From NCBI RefSeq assembly GCF_004114535.1, contig NZ_LBJC01000082.1:209161-273160 (forward strand): a DNA stretch of 64,000 bases, written 5' to 3'. Position 1 is the stretch's first letter. Every line of letters begins with the position of its first letter. The notes below the pieces were generated by a model. That model was given only the letters and a program-made list of their open reading frames with translations, was not told the DNA's origin and did not search any database. Source of the DNA: Bradyrhizobium nanningense. GTDB taxonomy: Bacteria > Pseudomonadota > Alphaproteobacteria > Rhizobiales > Xanthobacteraceae. Positions 58,586 through 64,000 of the stretch are shown one piece after another. A program made the translations under genes and the position numbers.

Positions 58586-59731
58586 ATGTCCTATCGCTCC
58601 TCCTGGATGACCGAAGAGCTCGACGTCTTCCGCGACCAGTTCCGGAAATATCTTGCCAAGGACCTGGCGCCGCATGCCGAGAAATGGCGCGAGCAGAAGA
58701 TGGTCGACCGCTTCGCCTGGCGCGGCCTCGGCGAGATGGGCGCACTGCTGGCCAGCGTGCCGGAAGAATATGGCGGCTTAGGTGCCACCTTCGCCTATGA
58801 CGCGGCGGTGCTGGACGACCTCGAAAGCACCGTGCCGGAGCTGACGACCGGCGTCTCCGTACACAGCGCCATCGTCGCGCATTACATCCTCAATTACGGC
58901 TCGGAGCAGCAGAAGAAGCGCTGGCTGCCGAAGATGGCCTCCGGCGAGATGGTCGGCGCCATCGCCATGACCGAGCCCGGCACCGGCTCGGATCTGCAAG
59001 CCGTGAAGACCACCGCGAAGAAGCAGGGCAATTCCTACGTCATCAACGGCCAGAAGACCTTCATCACCAACGGCCAGGCCGCCGATCTCGTCATCGTGGT
59101 TGCACGGACCGGCGAAGCCGGTGCCAAGGGCATCTCGCTGATCGTGGTCGAGACCGCAGGCGCGGACGGCTACAAGCGCGGGCGCAACCTCGACAAGATC
59201 GGCCTGCACGCCTCCGACACGTCGGAGCTGTTCTTCGACAACGTGACGGTGCCGCCGGAAAACCTGCTCGGCAAGGAGGAAGGCCAGGGCTTTGTGCAGC
59301 TGATGCAGCAATTGCCGCAGGAGCGTCTCGCGCTCGCGGTTGGCGCCGTCGCCGCGATGGAACGCGCGATCAAACTCACCACTGACTACACCAGGGAGCG
59401 CAAGGCCTTCGGCAAGCCGCTGATGGATTTCCAGAACACCGCCTTCAAACTGGCCGAACGCAAGACCGAGGCGATGATCGCCCGCGTCTTCGTCGACTGG
59501 TGCATCGAGCGCCTTGTCGCCGGGGATCTCGACACGGTCACGGCGTCGATGGCGAAATATTGGTGCTCGGAGAAGCAGGTCGAGACCGCCGATGAATGCC
59601 TCCAGCTGTTCGGCGGCTACGGCTACATGCAGGAATACCCGATCTCGCGCATCTTCATCGATTCCCGCATCCAGAAGATCTACGGCGGCACCAACGAGAT
59701 CATGAAGCTGTTGATCGCGAGGTCGCTGTAG
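58586..59731 (+). CDS. Acyl-CoA dehydrogenase
   Basis: A 381-residue FAD enzyme for alpha,beta-oxidation of acyl-CoA esters. The N-terminal helical domain is followed by the FAD/substrate beta domain: AIAMTEPGTGSDLQAVKTTA and INGQKTFITNGQAADLVIVV. The C-terminal domain has LGKEEGQGFVQLMQQLPQER and ECLQLFGGYGYMQEYPISRI. The catalytic base is the Glu in KIYGGTNEIMKLLIARSL. Length and motifs are of the short/medium-chain type. Electrons pass to ETF. GAGG precedes ATG 58586. The amidohydrolase gene is convergent, nine bases away. Confidence 0.93.
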   Translation: MSYRSSWMTEELDVFRDQFRKYLAKDLAPHAEKWREQKMVDRFAWRGLGEMGALLASVPEEYGGLGATFAYDAAVLDDLESTVPELTTGVSVHSAIVAHYILNYGSEQQKKRWLPKMASGEMVGAIAMTEPGTGSDLQAVKTTAKKQGNSYVINGQKTFITNGQAADLVIVVARTGEAGAKGISLIVVETAGADGYKRGRNLDKIGLHASDTSELFFDNVTVPPENLLGKEEGQGFVQLMQQLPQERLALAVGAVAAMERAIKLTTDYTRERKAFGKPLMDFQNTAFKLAERKTEAMIARVFVDWCIERLVAGDLDTVTASMAKYWCSEKQVETADECLQLFGGYGYMQEYPISRIFIDSRIQKIYGGTNEIMKLLIARSL

Positions 59732-59740
59732 GGCCGCCGC

Positions 59741-60880
59741 TCAATTCGGATGCCACCAGCGGCCGCCGATAACGACGCCTTCAGACACGATCTTGCGGTC
59801 GCCCATCAGATGCTCGCCGACCACGTCCTCGTAGTCGAACTGGCCTCGGCTCACCGAGATCAGCGTGGCGTCGCCGACGCTGCCGGGCTTGAGGCTGCCG
59901 AGCTCGGGGCGTCGCAGCGCCATCGCTGCATTCACCGTCGAGGCCGCGATCACATCGGACAGCTCCATACCCATGCACAGGAATTTCGACAGCGTCGTGA
60001 CCTGGTCGAAGGCCGGGCCGTCGATGCAGAGCTGATGGATGTCGGACGAGATGGTGTCCGGATAGAAACCGTTGGCGAGCATCGCGCGCGCGGTCTTGAA
60101 GGCGAATGAGCCCTTGCCATGGCCGATGTCGAACAGCACGCCGCGCTCGCGCGCATCCAGCACCGCCTTCTTCACGGTGCCTTGCGCGGTCGCCGGCGTG
60201 TTCGGGAACGGGCGGAACGCATGGGTCAGCACGTCGCCGGGACGCAGACGGGCCAGCACCTCCTCATAGCTCGGCGGCGGATGGTCGATATGCGCCATCA
60301 GGGGCATGCCGACCTCGTCGGCAACCTGCAGCGCGATGTCGAGCGGCACCGTCCCTGATGTGCCCGAAGAATGCAGTCCGACGCGTACCTTGATGCCGAC
60401 GATGAGGTCGCGGTTGGCATCGGCCACCGCCGCGGCCTCGATCGGATTCATCAACCGCAACTCCTCGCTCTCGCCGACCATGATCCGGTGCGAGAAGCCG
60501 AAGATGCCGGCATGCGAGACGTGCAAGTACGCGAGGATGCGGACCTGGCTCGGCTCGATCACGTGCTTGCGGAAGCCGGCGAAATTGCCCGGCCCTGCGC
60601 TGCCGGTGTCGACCGCCGTGGTGACGCCGGAGAGACGGCAGAACTCCTCGGCGTCGATACCTAGCGAGGTGCCGCCCCAATAGACATGGGTGTGCAGATC
60701 GATCAGTCCCGGCGTCACGATGAGCTGCGAGACGTCGCGCACCTCGGTGCCCGGATCCGCCTTGAGCGCGCTGCCGACCGCCGCCACCTTGCCGCCGGCA
60801 AAGGCGACATCCGTCACGGCATCGAGCTTCTGCGACGGGTCGATCACACGGCCCCCGCGCAGGATCAAATCAAAAGGCAT
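59741..60880 (-). CDS. Amidohydrolase/deacetylase-family metallohydrolase
   Basis: A 379-residue TIM-barrel metallohydrolase. The metal motif at the end of strand one is TPGLIDLHTHVYWGG. The carboxylated Lys is probably in LIVGIKVRVGLHSSG. Further His ligands are in LMAHIDHPPPSYEEV and DVLTHAFRPFPNTP, and the last Asp in DTISSDIHQLC. The N-terminal beta-sandwich begins DLILRGGRVIDPSQKLDAVT. Such proteins hydrolyse dihydropyrimidines, N-acyl-amino acids or related amides. The substrate is not evident. Divergent from the aldehyde dehydrogenase gene. Confidence 0.88.
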   Translation of the reverse strand: MPFDLILRGGRVIDPSQKLDAVTDVAFAGGKVAAVGSALKADPGTEVRDVSQLIVTPGLIDLHTHVYWGGTSLGIDAEEFCRLSGVTTAVDTGSAGPGNFAGFRKHVIEPSQVRILAYLHVSHAGIFGFSHRIMVGESEELRLMNPIEAAAVADANRDLIVGIKVRVGLHSSGTSGTVPLDIALQVADEVGMPLMAHIDHPPPSYEEVLARLRPGDVLTHAFRPFPNTPATAQGTVKKAVLDARERGVLFDIGHGKGSFAFKTARAMLANGFYPDTISSDIHQLCIDGPAFDQVTTLSKFLCMGMELSDVIAASTVNAAMALRRPELGSLKPGSVGDATLISVSRGQFDYEDVVGEHLMGDRKIVSEGVVIGGRWWHPN

Positions 60881-60966
60881 GATTGTCTCCGGATGTGGCG
60901 GCCAAATGCAGGCTGAGTCAGTCGGCCAGACAGGGAGGTATCCCTCCGCACATCGATAAACACGGC

Positions 60967-60980
60967 ATGATTCATGTCAA
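60967..60980. promoter_or_regulatory. Weak FNR/FixK-like box upstream of the aldehyde dehydrogenase
   Basis: ATGATTCATGTCAA matches the TTGAT-N4-ATCAA consensus at eight of ten fixed positions. It lies about 95 bases upstream of the start at 61074, in the gap shared with the amidohydrolase. I treat it as a candidate only. Confidence 0.25.
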
Positions 60981-61073
60981 TGTCCGAGCCGGGCTCAATC
61001 CTATGATCCGATCGACCGGAAGCCGATTGCGATCCGGCTTTCCAACAATCTCCTCGCCCAAAGGATTACGGAC

Positions 61074-62465
61074 ATGAGCTACGCCACCATCAATCCATAT
61101 ACGGGCGAGACCCTGAAGACGTTTCCCAGTGCGAGCGACCAGGAGGTCAGCGCCGCCATCGATCGGGCGGATGCAGCCTTTCGCGCCTGGCGCGAGGTCC
61201 CGATCTCGGCACGTACCGCAGTGCTTCAAAAAGCGGCAGACATTCTGCGGCGGGATTGCGATACCTATGCGAAGCTTCTGACGCTGGAAATGGGCAAGCT
61301 CTTTGCCGAAGCCAAGGCGGAAGTCGATCTCTGCGCACGCATCTTCGAGTACTACGTCAACAACGCCGAGCGGTTGTTGCGGCCGGAGAAGCTGCCTGTG
61401 GCAGACCCGGTGGAAGGCGAGGCGATGATCGTGCACGATCCGCTTGGCGTGATCCTCGCCATCGAGCCGTGGAATTTTCCCTATTACCAGATCGCTCGCA
61501 TCATCGCGCCCCAATTGTCTGTCGGAAACACCATTCTGCTGAAGCATGCCTCGAACGTGCCGCAGAGCGCCGCAGCCTTCGAACGCATCATGCATGAGGC
61601 CGGCCTGCCCGAGGGATGCTTCACCAAGCTCTACGCCACCCGCTCCCAAGTCGAGATGATCATCAACGATCCCAGGGTCCATGGCGTCGCGCTCACCGGC
61701 TCCGAGGACGCCGGCGCGATCGTCGCCGCCCAGGCCGGCAAGGCGCTGAAGAAATCGACGATGGAGCTTGGTGGCGCCGACGCGTTCGTCGTGCTGGCCG
61801 ATGCCGATCTGGAAAAGACCGTCAAATGGGCCGTCTTCGGCCGGCACTGGAATGGCGGCCAGGTCTGCGTCTCCTCCAAGCGCATGATCATCGTGGACGA
61901 GGTTTACGATGAATTCCTGGCGCGCTATCGCAAGGGTGTCGCCGCCCTGAAGGCAGGCGACCCGTTCGATGCCGAGACGACGCTGGCGCCGCTCTCGTCG
62001 CAACACGCCGCCGACGAGATCAGGGAAAGGATTCAGCAGGCCGTGAAGCAGGGCGCGAAAGCCGAGGAGATTGGTCCGTCGGTGCCCAACCAGGGCGCGT
62101 TCGTGCAGCCCACGATCCTCACCGACGTGAACGAGGACAACCCAGCCCGCTATTGGGAATTCTTTGGCCCGGTCTCCATGCTGTTCCGCGCCAAGGACGA
62201 GGCCGACGCGGTGCGCATCGCAAACGATTCCCCCTTCGGCCTCGGCGGCTCGGTGTTCACCTCGAACCCGAAGCACGGGGCGGAAGTCGCGCGCAAGATC
62301 TCCACCGGCATGGTGTTCGTCAATCATCCGACCAAGGTGGAAGCGGACCTGCCTTTCGGCGGCATCAAGCGATCAGGCTATGGCCGCGAACTGCTCGGGC
62401 TCGGGCTCAAAGAGTTCGTCAACCACAAGCTGATCGACGTCGTCGATATCGACGCCCACTTCTGA
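61074..62465 (+). CDS. NAD(P)-dependent succinate-semialdehyde-type dehydrogenase
   Basis: A 463-residue aldehyde dehydrogenase. It starts SYATINPYTGETLKTFPSAS. Motifs: LAIEPWNFPYYQIARIIAPQ, the NAD region HGVALTGSEDAGAIVAAQAG, the general base Glu in KKSTMELGGADAFVVLADAD and the catalytic Cys in GRHWNGGQVCVSSKRMIIVD. The end is GGIKRSGYGRELLGLGLKEF. It lies in the group of short succinate-semialdehyde and related dehydrogenases (about 460 residues). It could oxidise succinate semialdehyde or another small aldehyde. The gene is divergent from the amidohydrolase. Confidence 0.92.
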   Translation: MSYATINPYTGETLKTFPSASDQEVSAAIDRADAAFRAWREVPISARTAVLQKAADILRRDCDTYAKLLTLEMGKLFAEAKAEVDLCARIFEYYVNNAERLLRPEKLPVADPVEGEAMIVHDPLGVILAIEPWNFPYYQIARIIAPQLSVGNTILLKHASNVPQSAAAFERIMHEAGLPEGCFTKLYATRSQVEMIINDPRVHGVALTGSEDAGAIVAAQAGKALKKSTMELGGADAFVVLADADLEKTVKWAVFGRHWNGGQVCVSSKRMIIVDEVYDEFLARYRKGVAALKAGDPFDAETTLAPLSSQHAADEIRERIQQAVKQGAKAEEIGPSVPNQGAFVQPTILTDVNEDNPARYWEFFGPVSMLFRAKDEADAVRIANDSPFGLGGSVFTSNPKHGAEVARKISTGMVFVNHPTKVEADLPFGGIKRSGYGRELLGLGLKEFVNHKLIDVVDIDAHF

Positions 62466-62491
62466 TCGACCACCCGGATCGGGCGCGAGCC

Positions 62492-62514
62492 GAAGCGGGG
62501 CCGCTCCCCGCTTC
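62492..62514 (+). terminator. Hairpin after the aldehyde dehydrogenase gene
   Basis: GAAGCGGGG (62492-62500), loop CCGCT, CCCCGCTTC (62506-62514). The 9-base perfect stem lies 27 bases after the stop. No T run follows, so it may be a weak or Rho-assisted terminator. Confidence 0.5.
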
Positions 62515-62633
62515 CGGAGACTCCATGGGCATAAGACCAACGACCGGACGCGGTCCGGTTGTCGGCCCGCGCCCAGCATCTCCTGCGCTTGAAGGCTCGT
62601 CGCGCAAGGGCGACGGCTGGACAGACGTCAGGC

Positions 62634-62710
62634 TGGCGATCCCGGGAAGACTCGAACTTCCGACCTACGGTTTAGGAAACCGTCGCTCTATCCGGCTGAG
62701 CTACGGGACC
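62634..62710 (-). tRNA. tRNA-Arg (anticodon CCT)
   Basis: On the minus strand the acceptor 5' strand is GGTCCCG and the 3' strand CGGGATC (one G-T pair). The D arm is GCTCAGCCGGATAGAGC. The anticodon stem ACGGT/ACCGT encloses loop TTCCTAA, giving anticodon CCT. The T arm is GGAAG-TTCGAGT-CTTCC. Discriminator G and a genome-encoded CCA complete the 77-base gene. It decodes AGG, a rare codon in high-GC genomes. tRNA-Arg genes are common integration sites, but no integrase is visible in the window. Confidence 0.93.
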
Positions 62711-62819
62711 GCGGAACCCGGCCGGTCAGGCGGGTTGCCTGCGGGTGTACATATCAAAGCGATGGCGGGATCGGAAGCCCTTGCCTTGCCCAATGCGCAA
62801 GGACCGACGCGCCGGCCAG

Positions 62820-63776
62820 CTACGCCCTGATATTGTTGTCCTTCACCACCTTGCCCCAAGTGGCGACCTGCTTGTCGAAGAAGGTCTTGAAGGCGGCGCC
62901 GTCCTGGAGCAGCAGCGTCATGTGCTGCGTCTCCTTCAGCTGGGTGGCGGTCGCAGGCTCGCTCAGGATCTCCTTGGACGCCGCGGCGAAGGCTGCGACG
63001 ACGTCGAGCGGCGTGCCTGCGGGCGCGAAGATGCCCCACCAGGCCAGCGTCTCGAAATCGGGGAAGCCCGCCTCGATCGCGGTCTGCGTATCCGGCAGGG
63101 CCGGCAGCCGCTCGCGGCCGAGCTGCAGGATCGGACGCAGCATGTTGGTGCCGAGCTGGGCGGCGACCAGCGCCGCCGATCGCGCGATGAGATCGACATG
63201 GCCGCCAAGCACGTCGTTCATCGCCGGTCCGCCGCCGCGATAGGGCACGTGCATGATCTCGACGCCGGCCTTGCTGCCGAGCACGGTCATGGCGAGATGG
63301 CCGAGCGTGCCGATGCCGACGGAGGCATATTTCACCGCGCCCGGGCTCGCCTTGCAGGCCGCGACCACGTCGGCAAAGCTCTTGTAGGGGCGGCCGGCGC
63401 CGGCCGCGATCACGTAAGGCGCGGTGCCGATCAGCAGCACCGGCATCAGCTCGCGCTCGACATCCACCGGCGGCTTGTCGAGGATCGACGGAATCACCGC
63501 GTGAGAATCGAAGGTGACCAGGAAGGTCGAGCCATCCGCCGGGCTCTTGGCGACCTGCGCCGCGCCGAGTGCGCCGGCGGCGCCCGACTTGTTCTCGACC
63601 AATACGATGCGGCCGAGCTTGGTTTGCAGGTTGCTCTGCAGCAGCCGCGCCATCGCATCGGTCGAGCCGCCCGGCGGAAACGGCACGACCAGCGTGATCT
63701 TGCTCCCCTGCGCCATCGCCGGCGTCATTGCGAGAATGGCGGGTGCGGCCAAGAGCGTGCGTCGTGTGATCGTCAT
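62820..63776 (-). CDS. TctC/Bug-type periplasmic binding protein
   Basis: A 318-residue exported protein with a signal peptide (MTITRRTLLAAPAILAMTPAMA; the RR suggests possible Tat export). The mature part has the TctC/Bug signature KITLVVPFPPGGSTDAMARL. ENKSGAAGALGAAQVAKSPA and EIMHVPYRGGGPAMNDVLGG follow. These proteins bind carboxylates such as citrate, aspartate or aromatic acids, and feed tripartite tricarboxylate transporters. No TctA/TctB membrane genes are adjacent, so it is an orphan, which is usual in this very expanded family. Confidence 0.9.
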   Translation of the reverse strand: MTITRRTLLAAPAILAMTPAMAQGSKITLVVPFPPGGSTDAMARLLQSNLQTKLGRIVLVENKSGAAGALGAAQVAKSPADGSTFLVTFDSHAVIPSILDKPPVDVERELMPVLLIGTAPYVIAAGAGRPYKSFADVVAACKASPGAVKYASVGIGTLGHLAMTVLGSKAGVEIMHVPYRGGGPAMNDVLGGHVDLIARSAALVAAQLGTNMLRPILQLGRERLPALPDTQTAIEAGFPDFETLAWWGIFAPAGTPLDVVAAFAAASKEILSEPATATQLKETQHMTLLLQDGAAFKTFFDKQVATWGKVVKDNNIRA

Positions 63777-63830
63777 GCGGTCCCCTCCCTTTTGCTTCTG
63801 CGCCTGGCTTTTTTGCTCTTTGGCGCTAAA

Positions 63831-63875
63831 GCATGATCCGGAAAAGTGGGCAGCGGTTTTCCGAAAAGATCATGC
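63831..63875. repeat. Palindromic repeat, GCATGATCCGGAAAAG family
   Basis: GCATGATC (63831-63838) pairs with GATCATGC (63868-63875); inner GGAAAA pairs with TTTTCC. This element, with core CAGCGGTTTTCCGAAAAGAT, is a frequent dispersed unit in Bradyrhizobium-like genomes (from memory). It lies upstream of the TctC-type gene. Confidence 0.8.
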
Positions 63876-63884
63876 TCAAACAAT

Positions 63885-63915
63885 ACACCTAAAGCGCGGA
63901 CCGCGCTTTAGGTGT
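63885..63915. repeat. Perfect 31-base palindrome (ACACCTAAAGCGCGG arms)
   Basis: Fifteen-base arms at 63885-63899 and 63901-63915, perfectly complementary around one A. It directly follows the preceding repeat and stops three bases before the predicted insertion-sequence end at 63919. Confidence 0.9.
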
Positions 63916-63918
63916 GGT

Positions 63919-64000
63919 CTGTCAGGAGGTTGTCCATCTGGTCTGAACCGAGGAAGCTGAGGTTGCGAAGCTTCAGTGTTCCAAGGAGAGACCAGATGAA
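63919..64000 (+). mobile_element. Left end of a probable IS481-family insertion sequence (cut by window)
   Basis: Sequence from TGTCAGGAGGTTGTCCATCT onward has the TGT end expected of IS481-type elements. About 77 bases later AAGGAGAGACCAG leads into an ATG at 63996, placed as a transposase start would be. I recall the same leader ahead of IS481-type transposases in bradyrhizobia, but the coding region and right end are outside the window. Confidence 0.45.

Noticed and set aside
1..64000. CRISPR arrays
   Set aside because: Repeats found are dispersed palindromes of different lengths; no regular repeat-spacer series was seen.
62634..64000. Genomic island inserted at tRNA-Arg
   Set aside because: No integrase and no direct repeat of the tRNA 3' end are visible inside the window; only an IS end is present at the right edge.

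Overview
The window looks like a chromosomal segment of a Bradyrhizobium-type alphaproteobacterium (Nitrobacteraceae/Rhizobiales). The evidence is the high GC content, the codon use, a genus-typical gene repertoire (modABC, map and radC neighbours, AprI/Inh-like and DUF1194 proteins, many solute-binding-protein transport operons) and several families of intergenic palindromic repeats. This assignment is inference from sequence features only. About 60 genes are supported. One tRNA gene, tRNA-Arg(CCT), lies at the right, and the window ends inside the left end of a probable IS481-type insertion sequence.

Layout. 1-5.4 kb: a truncated FtsX-type ABC permease with its ATPase, an OpgC-like membrane protein, an isoprenylcysteine-methyltransferase-like protein with a DUF2933 mini-protein, a decayed LTXXQ/CpxP-like remnant, a small His/Gly repeat exported protein and an acyl-CoA-dehydrogenase-fold flavoprotein. 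5.6-14.3 kb: a PAS-GGDEF-EAL protein with a degenerate GGDEF motif, the murein endopeptidase MepA, the molybdate transporter modABC (short ModC) and a NhaP2/CvrA K+/H+ antiporter. 14.7-22 kb: an MscS channel, methionine aminopeptidase, an AdaA-like regulator divergent from an EamA exporter, RadC, two small hypothetical genes and a phage-lysin-like muramidase. 22-27.3 kb: a tightly overlapping NitT/TauT-type ABC operon with a 2-hydroxyacid dehydrogenase and an AprI/Inh-like protein, divergent from a creatininase-family hydrolase. 27.4-44.7 kb: small exported proteins, a DUF1194 vWA protein, a double-barrel porin, a chemoreceptor, a CNNM/CorC protein, PilZ, a membrane-anchored FMN glutamate-synthase-like protein, ferredoxin-NADP reductase divergent from an ATP-grasp protein, a DctA permease co-transcribed with a periplasmic binding protein, a CurA-like reductase and a Cys-rich triple-repeat protein.

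44.8-50.2 kb is the most coherent pathway. It has an FAD aryl-CoA hydroxylase, an aryl-CoA ligase, a MarR regulator, a maleylpyruvate/maleylacetoacetate isomerase and gentisate 1,2-dioxygenase. Together they predict activation of a hydroxybenzoate (most likely salicylate) to a CoA ester, ring hydroxylation to gentisyl-CoA, then gentisate cleavage and isomerisation. The two plus-strand transcription units carry nearly identical 21-bp elements (19/21) that overlap a TATACT -10 box, which I read as the MarR operator. A thioesterase and a fumarylpyruvate hydrolase are not in the window.

50.4-55.5 kb: a second NitT/TauT-type ABC system is encoded behind an FAD-dependent oxidoreductase, with a divergent LysR gene. 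55.5-64 kb: a small exported protein, an enoyl-CoA hydratase, a ketopantoate-reductase-like protein, an alpha/beta hydrolase, an acyl-CoA dehydrogenase, an amidohydrolase, a succinate-semialdehyde-type dehydrogenase, tRNA-Arg, a TctC/Bug-type binding protein and the IS end. No CRISPR array, rRNA, prophage block or origin was seen. The most notable items are the MarR/operator regulon, the two-barrel porin, the DctA-plus-binding-protein operon and the Cys-rich repeat protein.
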